Part shown: positions 8,781 to 17,105 of the stretch, in pieces | Numbering within the stretch: position 1 is the first letter of the stretch | Layout: each line of letters begins with the position of its first letter | Assembly (NCBI RefSeq): GCF_019656655.1 | Contig: NZ_BPMV01000001.1 | Span: 1,550,001 to 1,614,000, forward strand | Length of the DNA stretch: 64,000 nucleotides | Direction of reading: 5' to 3' | Source of the DNA: Tsukamurella sp. TY48 | Lineage (GTDB): Bacteria; Actinomycetota; Actinomycetes; Mycobacteriales; Mycobacteriaceae | Program-made: the position numbers and the translations under genes | The notes under the pieces: model-generated | What the model saw: only the letters and a program-made list of their open reading frames with translations | What the model was told of the DNA's origin: nothing | Database searches by the model: none

Positions 8781-9947
8781 ATGGCAACTCCGAACACACG
8801 CCTGCGCCCCGCCGAGCGGCGTCGACAGCTGGTCGACGTGGCCACCGGCCTCTTCCTCGAGCGCGGCTACGGGAACGTCGCGGTGGCGGACATCGCACGG
8901 GCCGCCGGCATCAGCGGCCCCAGCGTGTACCGGCACTTCCCGGACAAGGAGGCGATCCTCGCCGCCGCGATGCGCTCGGCGGTCGACGAGATGTCCGCCG
9001 CCACCGACGCGGCACTCGCGCGGCCCGGTGCCAGCTTCGACGATCTCGCCGCCGCCGTCTTCGCGATGGCGGTCGACAACCCCGGCCCGCTCGCGCTGTG
9101 GCGTTGGAACCGGCGACACCTGACCGCCGAGCAGGCTCGCGAGATGATCGCGGCCAGCGAGGGCGTGCTCGGCCGCTGGACCGAGGTGCTGCGCCGCGAT
9201 CACCCCGAGGTCACCGACGACGACGCCCGGGTCCTCGCCTGGGCGGTCCTGGCCGTCGGTGGTTCGGTGCCCCCGAGCCGCGGCCGGATCGGGACCCGCC
9301 GGTACCGCGGGGATCTCGAGCGGATCAGCGAGCGCGTGCTGCGCGCCGCACCGTCGATCGCGCCGGAGTTGCCCGCTCCCCCGGCTCGTCGTGCCCCCGT
9401 GGTCCGCAGCGACGAGATCCTCGACGCCGCATCGGAGCTGTTCTTCTCCCGCGGCTACAGCACGGTGGGGATGGACGACATCGGTGCCGCCGTGGGCATT
9501 TCGGGGCCGAGCGTGTACGGGCACTTCCCGTCGAAGGCGTCGATCCTGGTGGGCGTCGTGGGCCGGGCCCGCGCGGCGCTGGAGATCGGGGTGCTGGGTG
9601 CGGCCGCCCAGGCCGACGGTGACCCCGTGGCCGAGCTGCGCGCCCTGGTGCGTTCCTACGCCGCGAATCTGGTGGCCTCCACCGATCTCGCGGTGGCCTT
9701 CACGGTGGGCCGCGAGGTGGTCATCGAATCCGGTGGCGAGGCACTGCTCGCGGCGCAGAAGGCCTATCTCGCACGGTGGGTCGCGCTGCTGGAGGCCGGT
9801 GGCGAGGTCGACGGTGCCGGCGCCCGCATCGCCGTCGGCGCTGCCATGACCATCGCCAACGACTTCGCCCGCACCCGCCGCCTCCGCCGGCGCCCGCGGT
9901 TCTACGACGAACTCGTCGCCCTCATGGACGCCGCCCTCGGCATCTGA
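8781..9947 (+). CDS. TetR-family regulator with two DNA-binding domains
   Basis: The 388-residue protein is about twice the usual TetR length and holds two complete TetR N-terminal helix-turn-helix domains. The first spans about residues 11-57 (core IARAAGISGPSVYRHF) and the second about 209-255 (core IGAAVGISGPSVYGHF). Each is followed by a helical ligand-binding-type region, so it looks like two fused TetR units. I start at the ATG at 8781; a GTG four codons upstream is possible. Being divergent from fadA-fadB, it probably represses or tunes beta-oxidation genes, with an acyl-CoA ligand as a guess. A monomer could act like a TetR dimer on one operator. Confidence 0.85.
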   Translation: MATPNTRLRPAERRRQLVDVATGLFLERGYGNVAVADIARAAGISGPSVYRHFPDKEAILAAAMRSAVDEMSAATDAALARPGASFDDLAAAVFAMAVDNPGPLALWRWNRRHLTAEQAREMIAASEGVLGRWTEVLRRDHPEVTDDDARVLAWAVLAVGGSVPPSRGRIGTRRYRGDLERISERVLRAAPSIAPELPAPPARRAPVVRSDEILDAASELFFSRGYSTVGMDDIGAAVGISGPSVYGHFPSKASILVGVVGRARAALEIGVLGAAAQADGDPVAELRALVRSYAANLVASTDLAVAFTVGREVVIESGGEALLAAQKAYLARWVALLEAGGEVDGAGARIAVGAAMTIANDFARTRRLRRRPRFYDELVALMDAALGI

Positions 9948-10856
9948 TCAGCGCGCGCGCGATCGCAACCTCCGGAGCATCCGGGCATCGGTGAACCCGA
10001 CCGCGTGCGCGGCGGATTCCACGGTCGCGCCCTGATCGATGAGCAGGGACGCATGCTCCACTCGCACCGCTTGCTGATACCGGAGCGGGGTGGTCCCCAG
10101 TTCGGATTCGAAGGCCCGCGACAGGGTCCGCGCGCTGACTCCGACCGCGGACGCGAGTTCGCCGAGCGGAACGGTCTGCGAGAACCGGCTGTCGATCAGG
10201 TCGAGGGCACGGTGCACGGCGTCGTTGACATGCGCGCGGTGCCGCAGCATCACGGAATGCTGTGATGCGTGACCGTTCCTGCGCGCGTAGACCACCATCG
10301 CGCGGGACACCGCTGCGGCGGCGGCCGGTCCGTGGCGGTCTGCGAGCAGCGCCAGCGTGGCGTCGATGCCGCTCGCGATACCCGCCGACGTGCGGACGGT
10401 CCCGTCCGTCACGTGCAGTACGTCGCGGACCACGGTGGCCGCTGGGTTGCGCACCGCCAGCCGATCGCACAGCTCGTGGTGCGTCGTGCAGCGGCGCCCG
10501 TCCAACAGGCCCGCCGCTCCGAGTGCGAACGCGCCCGCGCACACCGCCATCACGGTTCCGCCGGCGTCGTGGTGGTCGGTGAGCCAACGCAGTGTCTCCG
10601 TCGACGCCGGCACTCGGCCCGTGTCGGTTCGCCATCCGGGAACCACGATGATGTCCGACGTGCGCAGCATGGGGAAGGTGGTCTCCGCGACGAGCGGTAG
10701 TCCCTGATGGCTCGCGACCTGTGACGACTCGCCCACGTACCGCGGGCGGTATTCGTGTCCCAGGTCCGTTGCCGCGCCGAAGGCCTGGGCCGGCCCGGCG
10801 ACGTCGAGCAGGTGCACCCCGGGGAGCAGGAGGACTGCGACCGTCGTGGGACTCAC
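9948..10856 (-). CDS. GlxA-type transcription regulator (DJ-1/PfpI domain plus AraC HTH)
   Basis: The 302-residue protein has an N-terminal DJ-1/PfpI amidase-like domain (about 1-190; Cys in the nucleophile-elbow block MAVCAGAFAL) followed by an AraC/XylS double helix-turn-helix. The first HTH (LASAVGVSARTLSRAF) is complete. The second stops at GFTDARMLRRLRSRAR, shorter than usual because the normal FxxxxGxxP ending is missing. It sits 7 bases downstream of an isochorismatase-like gene on the same strand and is likely co-transcribed with it. GlxA-type regulators commonly sense small metabolites; the ligand here is unknown. Confidence 0.85.
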   Translation of the reverse strand: MSPTTVAVLLLPGVHLLDVAGPAQAFGAATDLGHEYRPRYVGESSQVASHQGLPLVAETTFPMLRTSDIIVVPGWRTDTGRVPASTETLRWLTDHHDAGGTVMAVCAGAFALGAAGLLDGRRCTTHHELCDRLAVRNPAATVVRDVLHVTDGTVRTSAGIASGIDATLALLADRHGPAAAAAVSRAMVVYARRNGHASQHSVMLRHRAHVNDAVHRALDLIDSRFSQTVPLGELASAVGVSARTLSRAFESELGTTPLRYQQAVRVEHASLLIDQGATVESAAHAVGFTDARMLRRLRSRAR

Positions 10857-10863
10857 ACCGGCA

Positions 10864-11424
10864 TCATGCCGCGGGGGCGGCGGCCTCGTCGAGCGTGCGG
10901 ATCGTCGCGAACCTCCCTGCGAGGGCGAATTCGGTCCGCTCGATGATCGCGTCGGTTCCGAGGACTTCGCCGGTGTCGGGACGGATGATCGGGAAGGTCG
11001 CGGTCGCCTCGGTGACGAAGTCGACGTCGAAGCCCAGGTCGGCCGCCAGCCGCGTCGTCGTCTCGCAGCACTGTTCGGTCTGGATGCCGGCGATCGTCAG
11101 GCTGCGTACGCCCTGCTGCTGCAGGATCCGTCCGAGCTCGGTGCTCGTGAAGGCATTGCGAGTCGTCTTCGTCAGGACCGGCTCCTCCGCCCGCGGTACC
11201 AATCCCGGCTGCAGGGCGACGTGACCCGAATCCGGATCGAAGACGTCGCCGGTGCCCGGCTCGCTGTGGAGAATCCACACCACCAGATCGTTCCGTTCAC
11301 GAGCGGCGTCGACGAGACGGTTCACATCGTCGACGATGTCCGGATTCGACACGTCCGCCCAGTTCTCCCGGTATCGGAAGGAGTCCTGGACATCGATCAC
11401 CAGCAGTGCGTTCATGGCATCCAT
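10864..11424 (-). CDS. Isochorismatase-family cysteine hydrolase
   Basis: A 186-residue single-domain protein of the isochorismatase superfamily. The catalytic Asp is in LLVIDVQDSF near the N-terminus, and the nucleophilic Cys is in the QTEQCCETTTR block, with the cis-peptide-forming residues just before it. Family members hydrolyse amides such as nicotinamide, ureidoacrylate or carbamoyl compounds; the substrate is not evident here. An alternative ATG three codons inside (11415) is as good as the first. The GlxA-type regulator follows after 7 bases, so the pair is probably an operon. Confidence 0.85.
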   Translation of the reverse strand: MDAMNALLVIDVQDSFRYRENWADVSNPDIVDDVNRLVDAARERNDLVVWILHSEPGTGDVFDPDSGHVALQPGLVPRAEEPVLTKTTRNAFTSTELGRILQQQGVRSLTIAGIQTEQCCETTTRLAADLGFDVDFVTEATATFPIIRPDTGEVLGTDAIIERTEFALAGRFATIRTLDEAAAPAA

Positions 11425-11451
11425 CGTGGCCGGTGAGGGCCGCCTCGGACA

Positions 11452-11465
11452 GGCTCGATCGAGCC
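11452..11465. promoter_or_regulatory. Perfect 14-bp palindrome upstream of the isochorismatase gene
   Basis: GGCTCGATCGAGCC is fully self-complementary and lies 28 bases upstream of the isochorismatase-glxA start. It is a candidate operator. It overlaps by two bases the hairpin that probably ends the ESX transcript, so it could also be part of that structure. Confidence 0.4.
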
Positions 11466-11491
11466 GGTGACCGGAACGATCCGGTCACCGG
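11464..11491 (-). terminator. Hairpin after the nitroreductase gene
   Basis: A perfect 12-bp stem (CCGGTGACCGGA/TCCGGTCACCGG) with loop ACGA lies 14 bases after the last gene of the ESX transcription unit. There is no T run. It is likely the end of the long minus-strand operon. Confidence 0.55.
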
Positions 11492-11504
11492 GGCTCGGTG
11501 CGCC

Positions 11505-12161
11505 TCACCAGCCGTTGACGTGCAGGACCGTGTCGAGCGGGGCACGCTTGGCGGGCTTGAAATCGGTGCCCTTGGTGTAGGCCACGGGCAGCAGCACGCC
11601 CTGGCGGATGTTCTCCGGCAGGCCGAGGGCCTCGGCGACCTCGCGCTCGTAGACCAGGTGCAGCGTGGTCCATGCGGAACCGAGGCCGCGCTCACGAAGC
11701 GCCAGGGACAGGCTCCACGCCGCGGGCAGCAGGGATCCCCACACGCCGGCCTGGTTGCCCTCGGGCAGTTCGCCGCCCGGCACGTGGATCGCGCCGATCA
11801 CGAGCGCGGGCACCTCATGCATGACGTCCGCGAGGTACTGGGCGCTGGAGGCCACCTTCTCGGCGGTCTGCAGGTCCTTCGGCGGGTTCTTGGCACGGGC
11901 CTCGGCACCGGCCGCGGCGTAGGCGGCGAACGACCGGGCGTAGTACTCGGCCACGATCCGCTTCTTCTCCGGGTCGGTCAGCACGATCCAGTGCCAGCCC
12001 TGCGCATTGCTGCCGGACGGGGCCTGCAGCGCCACCTCGAGCGCGTCCGTGATCACCTCCAGCGGGACGGGCCGCTCGAGGTCGAGGCGCTTGCGCACCG
12101 ACCGGGTGGAGGTGAGTACTTCGTCGGCACTCAGGTTCAGGTGGGGAATCGACTCGGTCAT
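11505..12161 (-). CDS. Nitroreductase-family flavoprotein
   Basis: A 218-residue FMN-dependent oxidoreductase of the nitroreductase family. The N-terminal Arg-Ser motif (TRSVRKRLD) binds the FMN phosphate, and the block LQAPSGSNAQGWHW is the family's PSxxNxQPW-type signature. The physiological substrate cannot be told; such enzymes reduce quinones, nitro compounds or unsaturated bonds with NAD(P)H. It is 8 bases downstream of the coiled-coil protein gene and closes the row that starts with the ESX genes. Whether it has any role in secretion is unknown. Confidence 0.85.
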   Translation of the reverse strand: MTESIPHLNLSADEVLTSTRSVRKRLDLERPVPLEVITDALEVALQAPSGSNAQGWHWIVLTDPEKKRIVAEYYARSFAAYAAAGAEARAKNPPKDLQTAEKVASSAQYLADVMHEVPALVIGAIHVPGGELPEGNQAGVWGSLLPAAWSLSLALRERGLGSAWTTLHLVYEREVAEALGLPENIRQGVLLPVAYTKGTDFKPAKRAPLDTVLHVNGW

Positions 12162-12169
12162 GACCTACC

Positions 12170-12766
12170 TCAACGACCTCGAGGGGCGCCGGCATTCCCC
12201 CGCTTGGCCCGTTCCAGCGAGGCCAGGGACTTCTTCGCCGCGGCCAGTTCGGCCTGCAATTCGGCGACGCGGTCCGCGGCGGCCTCACGCGCGGCCGAGA
12301 GCACATCGTCGACCGCGGCCTGGGCCTCCTTGTCACCGAGGGCGACGAGGGCCTTCTGCACCGGGGCGAGAGGCACGTCGCGCGCACCGGCCGGCTTCTG
12401 CGCGTTCCGGGTCACCTTCATCACGGCGGCGTTGTCGGCACCCACGTACACCGTGATCGCCACCGACTTCGCCGTGCCCGGCGCCGGCTTCGCCGCGGCG
12501 GGCCTGGCCGCCGATTTCACCGGCTTGACCGGCTTCGGCGCTTTGGTGGCGCGCAACTCCCGCGCGTCGTAGGGCAACTGATCGTCGACCCCCGCGGGCC
12601 GGACGGTGACGGTGGTCCCCGACACCTCCAGCACCTTCGCGGAGGCGCCCGCGGACAGCCCCAGGCTGGGCACCGCCTCGATCAGGTACACCGTGGGCCG
12701 TTTACCGTCCGCCAGCGCAGCGGCGTACCGCTCCAGATCCGCCGCCGTGAGCGTCTGCTCCGCCAC
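12170..12766 (-). CDS. Small protein of unknown function with C-terminal coiled coil
   Basis: I do not recognise the family with certainty. The 198-residue protein has an N-terminal beta-rich part (about 20-75), a Lys/Pro/Ala linker (PKPVKPVKSAARPAAAKPAP, about 80-100), a second small domain, and from about residue 150 an Ala/Glu/Lys helix with coiled-coil character ending in a basic tail. There is no signal peptide or membrane segment, so it should be cytoplasmic. It starts at a GTG that shares one base with the stop codon of the receptor kinase gene, so the two are translationally coupled. It could be a partner or phosphorylation target of the kinase, which is a guess from position. Confidence 0.7.
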   Translation of the reverse strand: MAEQTLTAADLERYAAALADGKRPTVYLIEAVPSLGLSAGASAKVLEVSGTTVTVRPAGVDDQLPYDARELRATKAPKPVKPVKSAARPAAAKPAPGTAKSVAITVYVGADNAAVMKVTRNAQKPAGARDVPLAPVQKALVALGDKEAQAAVDDVLSAAREAAADRVAELQAELAAAKKSLASLERAKRGNAGAPRGR

Positions 12767-14817
12767 TACTTGACTCCCTTCGCGATCACCGGGATCACGT
12801 CATTGGCAACGGTATCGAGAGCGAGCGGGCCGCCGTACAGCAGGGCGTCGACACTGCTGCTGCTGTCGATGATCACGATGGGCGCACCGTAGGTCAGGGA
12901 CGACGGAAGGCCGTCGTAGCCGCCGTTGCCGGCGCCGGGGTCGGTGCGCGCCACGATGGTCCGGTCCACGGAGCTGGTGCTCACCGCCGTGTACAGGTCG
13001 GACGATCCCAGCGTGAGCCACGACGAACCGCTGCCCTTCGACGGGACCTGCATCGCGAAGCCCAGCTGCCCCAGCATCTGGAAGGGGCTCGCGGAGGTCG
13101 TCGCCAACCGGGTGGACTGGCCGTCGTAGTGCACGAGGTCCACCTTCTTGCCGGTGAAGTCCGGGTGCGCCGCGCGCAGTTCGGTGATCCGCTGCTCGTA
13201 CCGCTTGCGCAGTTCGGCGGCGCGATCCTTGGCGCCCAGGGCTTCGGCGATGAAGGCCATCTGCTCCTGCCAGGTCCAGCCCTTGCTACCCGCCTGGGAC
13301 ACCGCGATGCTGTTCGCCACCGTCTTCAGGTCCTTGGCCTTATCGGCCGCCGCCGGATCGGTGTCGATGATCAGATCGGGTTTGGCCTTCTCGATCACCG
13401 ACCGGTCCGGGTTGGCCGACGTGCCCGCGGTCGGGACGCTCTTCAGCGCCGGAACCCAGGACGGCAGTTCCGATTTCGGTCCGTTTCCTCCCGCGACGAC
13501 GTCGAATCCGAGGGCGGAGACGATCTCCGCGTCCCCCGGCCCCAGGGCCACGATGCGGCCGGGTCGTTTGTCGATCTTGGTGTCGCCGTTGATGTCCGTC
13601 ACCGTGCGGGCGCTCCAGGAGTCGAGGGCCGGCAGGTCGGACGACGATCCGCCACCCTTGAAGGCGAACAGCCCGACGGCGATCGCGATCAGGACCACCA
13701 CTGCGGCGGACGCCCCGATGATCAGCGGGCGACGACTCTTCGCGGTCGATTGCTGCGGCGGCGCCATGCTCGGATTGCTCGGACTGCTCGGCCCGCCGTA
13801 GAACTGCGCGGGCGCACCGCCACCGGGCGGGGGCCCCGCGTAACCCGGCGTCCCCTGAGCTGGGTTGAAGCCCGTGGGCAGCGCCGGATTCGACGGGGTG
13901 CCCTGCCAATTCGTGCCGCTCGGCGGCGGCGGGGGCGCCATTCCCGCGGCGCCCGACATCCGGCGTGCCGCCGCCGATAGCGCATCCGCGAACTCACCCG
14001 CGGAGTTGTACCGTTCGGCGGGATTCTTGGCCATCGCTCGACCGAGCACGTAGTCGATCTCGGGCGAGAGGTCGGGCCGCTTGATCCGCACGCTCGGCGG
14101 GTTCTGGCTGATGTGGGCGAGCATGAGCTGCCCGGAGATCGTGGTGCTGAACGGCGGGGCGCCCGTGAGCAGTACCACGGCCGCGCACGCCAGGGAGTAG
14201 ATGTCGGCGCGCTGGTCGATCGGGTTGCCGAGCAGCGCCTCCGGGGCGGTGTACGCCAACGTGCCGACCACCGTGCCGGTCTGGGTGTGCTGGCCGACCT
14301 CGGTCTGCGCGGCGCCGATGCCGAAGTCGGCGAGCTTGACCTGCTCGCCGCGGCGGCCGCGGTCCACCAGGAAGTTGGCCGGTTTGACGTCGCGGTGGAG
14401 GATGCCGTGGCCGTGGGCCTCGTCGAGTGCGTCCGCCACCTGCTCGATCACGGAGACGGCGCGGTCCAGGCTGAACGGCCCCTCACGCTGCACGATCTGG
14501 GCGACGTTGCCGCCCTCGACCAGCTCCATCGCGATCCACAGGTGTCCGTCGGATTCGCCACGGTCGTAGACGTCGACGATGTGCGGATGCTTGAGCCCGG
14601 CCACGATATCGGCCTCGCGGTCGAAGCGAGCGCGCACCGACGGATCGGCGGAGAACTGGCTCTGCAGCACCTTCAGCGCCACCGATCGCGGCAGCGTGCG
14701 GTGCCGCACGCGGTAGACCGTGCCCATGCCGCCGGTCCCCAGGACCGACTCGACCACGTACCCCGCGATCACCTCACCCGGTTCGGCCACCTCGCCGACA
14801 CCTCCATTCCCCTGCAC
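12766..14817 (-). CDS. Membrane Ser/Thr protein kinase with extracellular FecB/periplasmic-binding domain
   Basis: 683 residues. Residues about 18-285 form a PknB-type kinase with all key motifs: Gly-loop GTGGMG (27-32), Lys49, HRDVKPAN (141-148), DFG (164-166), and an activation segment followed by APEAL. A Pro/Gly-rich juxtamembrane linker (about 290-360) leads to one membrane helix (about 362-385). The outside part, about 415-683, resembles a TroA/FecB-type (siderophore or heme class) ABC substrate-binding protein, with blocks RIVALGPGDAEIVSALGFDVV, KPDLIID and TWQEQM. It lies just downstream of eccE. The likely role is sensing an iron- or cofactor-type ligand and phosphorylating cytoplasmic targets, perhaps of the ESX system. 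GTG starts at 14817 or, after an internal GGAGG, 14790 are both possible. Confidence 0.88.
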   Translation of the reverse strand: MQGNGGVGEVAEPGEVIAGYVVESVLGTGGMGTVYRVRHRTLPRSVALKVLQSQFSADPSVRARFDREADIVAGLKHPHIVDVYDRGESDGHLWIAMELVEGGNVAQIVQREGPFSLDRAVSVIEQVADALDEAHGHGILHRDVKPANFLVDRGRRGEQVKLADFGIGAAQTEVGQHTQTGTVVGTLAYTAPEALLGNPIDQRADIYSLACAAVVLLTGAPPFSTTISGQLMLAHISQNPPSVRIKRPDLSPEIDYVLGRAMAKNPAERYNSAGEFADALSAAARRMSGAAGMAPPPPPSGTNWQGTPSNPALPTGFNPAQGTPGYAGPPPGGGAPAQFYGGPSSPSNPSMAPPQQSTAKSRRPLIIGASAAVVVLIAIAVGLFAFKGGGSSSDLPALDSWSARTVTDINGDTKIDKRPGRIVALGPGDAEIVSALGFDVVAGGNGPKSELPSWVPALKSVPTAGTSANPDRSVIEKAKPDLIIDTDPAAADKAKDLKTVANSIAVSQAGSKGWTWQEQMAFIAEALGAKDRAAELRKRYEQRITELRAAHPDFTGKKVDLVHYDGQSTRLATTSASPFQMLGQLGFAMQVPSKGSGSSWLTLGSSDLYTAVSTSSVDRTIVARTDPGAGNGGYDGLPSSLTYGAPIVIIDSSSSVDALLYGGPLALDTVANDVIPVIAKGVK

Positions 14818-14861
14818 GTTCGCAGCGAGACGAATCTACCGCGCCGCAGGTTGCCGGGTGC

Positions 14862-17105
14862 TTAAGGCGAGGTTGGAGGCGGACCCGGGGGTTCGTCCTT
14901 GGGCTGCGTCCATCGGGGAGCACCGGGCTCGCGGCGGGGACGGCGGGCGGGCCCGCCGGGCTCGTCGTCGTGGTCGCGGCGCACCCAGCGACCCGCGTCG
15001 GTCTTGCGCTGGGCGCCGGTCCCGCGCTCGAAGGGCGGCGGCGGGGCCGGGCGCACGGGCCGGCGCGGCCGTGGCCGCGGCGCCGGGTTCGGGCGCCCAC
15101 CGGCGGTTCGGCCGGGGGGCGGTACCGGCGACGATGCGGCCGGCACCGCGGGTGGTGCCGCAGGCGGCGGCATCGGCGGAGCGGCCGGTGGCGCCGCGGG
15201 CGCGGGCTGCGGGACCTGTGCCGCGGGCGCGGGCCGCGCGGCCTGGGCCGCGGGTCGCCATGCCGCGGGCGGTGCCGCAGGTGCGGGTGCCGCGGGTGCA
15301 GGTGGCGTGGCGGGTGCAGGTGGTGTGGGCGCAGCCGGAGCACGCGGGGGAATCGCTCGGGACCACGGCGCGGGCGGCGCCGTGGGGACGTGCCGGGGCG
15401 GCGTCGGCGCAGCACGCGGTACGCGTTGCTGCACGGGGAGCTCGCTCGTGCTCGACGCCTGCGGCGGGACCACCACGTCGCAGTACCGCAGCTCCTCGTC
15501 GGTGGCGTTGAGCACCATGTCGATCGGAGCCCGGCGCCCGATCCGCACCCGGACGGTGGACGGTGTCAGCTGCTCGACGGCGACGTCGGCCTTCTCGCTG
15601 GTCTGCTCACCCGGTGCCCGCACCGTGAGCAATGTGCGCTCCGGCACCGCGTCCACCTCGACACCGTCGAACACGGTGAGGTCGGCGGGCCGCCGATCAC
15701 CTGCCTCGACGATCCGGAACCGCGACGGATCGGCCAACGTGTTCGCGAGCATCAGCCAGCGCTCGGGGCGGGCGGTGTGTACGGCGACGGAGGCGCCCGC
15801 GCCCACCGAGCGGAGCAGGATGAGTTGTACCGCGGTGAGATCGGTCGCGAACTCCACCTGCAGGGTCTCGGGAACCGGGGAGGCGTCGTAGAGCGGGAGC
15901 GCGATCGCGGCACCGTCGGCGATTCCCCACACCGGTCCGGCCGGCCCGACCGGGATCTCCACGGCGGCGAGCTCGTCGAGCGGCGCCGAGGGAAGGTCCA
16001 CCACACTGGTCTCGCCCCCGGGCAGTGTCGCCAGGGCCAACTCCCGCTGCCGCCCCGGCAGCAGGATGAGCGTGTCGTCGTGGTTGTCGATCTGCGCAGT
16101 CGCGGTGTCGTACCGGACCAGGCCGCTGATCTCCACGGGCGCCTGCGCCGAGGCCTTGCGCAGCCGCAGAACCACCGCGGTGCCATCGGTGTCCAGGCCC
16201 CACCAGCGGTCCAGCTTCTCGGTGGACATCCGCCCGGGATCCACGAAATACGTCGTGGCGAAAGCATTTCCGTAGGAGATGTGATCCCACTCCTCCTCAC
16301 CGCGGCGCGCGTCGGCACCGAAGGAGAGCAGCGAATCCAGGCTCGCCAGCTCGGCGGCCGGGAGCACGCGGGCGCGGATCTGCCGCTCCTGCAGTCGCTG
16401 TTCGAGGCGGCGGGTGGCGGCCATCAACGCCTGGGGTCCCGCAGTGCGCGACGGTCCGCGGCGCACGATCCCGGCGAGGTTGCGGCGGGTGTTCACCCGC
16501 AGGACCAGCCAGGTGGAGCGCTGCGCGATCGCCGAGTAGAAACGCACGCCCTGCGCGTACGACGCGCGGTAGGCGGGGCCGGGCGGCACGCGTCGGCCGG
16601 CCGAGGAGACATCGATGTCCACGTCGAGCCCGTACTGCGTCATCATCGAGGCGAGCAGGTCCAGCGGCACGGTGTCGGCGGCGTAGGCGCGCCCGTCCCG
16701 CAGCCGGGTCTCCGCGAGATCCGCGGTGAGTTCGATCGCGGACACCAGTTCGTAGCCGTCGCCGCACCGCACGCCGCAACCGTCGACGTCCACGACCCGG
16801 CCGGGCAGGCCGTCGTAGCCGTCACGGCGACGGCGGATGTACCGGTAGCGCGCCGCGATCCGCTCGCTGAGCACCGAGCCGTGCACCGAGACGAAGGCCA
16901 CGAGCGCGCCGATCACCACGACCGTGGCGACCGCCCAGGTGGGCCATCGTCCGGCGGTGATCGCCACGAAGACTCCCGACAGGATCGCCCAGACGAGCGC
17001 GCGGCGCAGGGTCACACTGATCCCCACCGAGCGCCGCAGCCGGATCACCTCGGGATGGGGCGGCACCGGATCCGTCGGTGCCGCCTGCTGCATCTCGGTC
17101 GTCAC
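14862..17105 (-). CDS. eccE: Type VII secretion membrane protein EccE
   Basis: A 747-residue ESX core component of the inner-membrane complex. Two membrane helices lie near the N-terminus (about 33-80), followed by the EccE soluble domain. It is longer than usual because of a Pro/Ala-rich segment (about 565-690) and a basic tail with Arg/Pro patches after the conserved domain. Its start overlaps the mycP stop by four bases (ATGA), so the two are coupled. The assignment rests on its position after mycP and on the membrane-soluble layout. The Pro-rich extension is unusual and could be a docking surface. Confidence 0.85.
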   Translation of the reverse strand: MTTEMQQAAPTDPVPPHPEVIRLRRSVGISVTLRRALVWAILSGVFVAITAGRWPTWAVATVVVIGALVAFVSVHGSVLSERIAARYRYIRRRRDGYDGLPGRVVDVDGCGVRCGDGYELVSAIELTADLAETRLRDGRAYAADTVPLDLLASMMTQYGLDVDIDVSSAGRRVPPGPAYRASYAQGVRFYSAIAQRSTWLVLRVNTRRNLAGIVRRGPSRTAGPQALMAATRRLEQRLQERQIRARVLPAAELASLDSLLSFGADARRGEEEWDHISYGNAFATTYFVDPGRMSTEKLDRWWGLDTDGTAVVLRLRKASAQAPVEISGLVRYDTATAQIDNHDDTLILLPGRQRELALATLPGGETSVVDLPSAPLDELAAVEIPVGPAGPVWGIADGAAIALPLYDASPVPETLQVEFATDLTAVQLILLRSVGAGASVAVHTARPERWLMLANTLADPSRFRIVEAGDRRPADLTVFDGVEVDAVPERTLLTVRAPGEQTSEKADVAVEQLTPSTVRVRIGRRAPIDMVLNATDEELRYCDVVVPPQASSTSELPVQQRVPRAAPTPPRHVPTAPPAPWSRAIPPRAPAAPTPPAPATPPAPAAPAPAAPPAAWRPAAQAARPAPAAQVPQPAPAAPPAAPPMPPPAAPPAVPAASSPVPPPGRTAGGRPNPAPRPRPRRPVRPAPPPPFERGTGAQRKTDAGRWVRRDHDDEPGGPARRPRREPGAPRWTQPKDEPPGPPPTSP

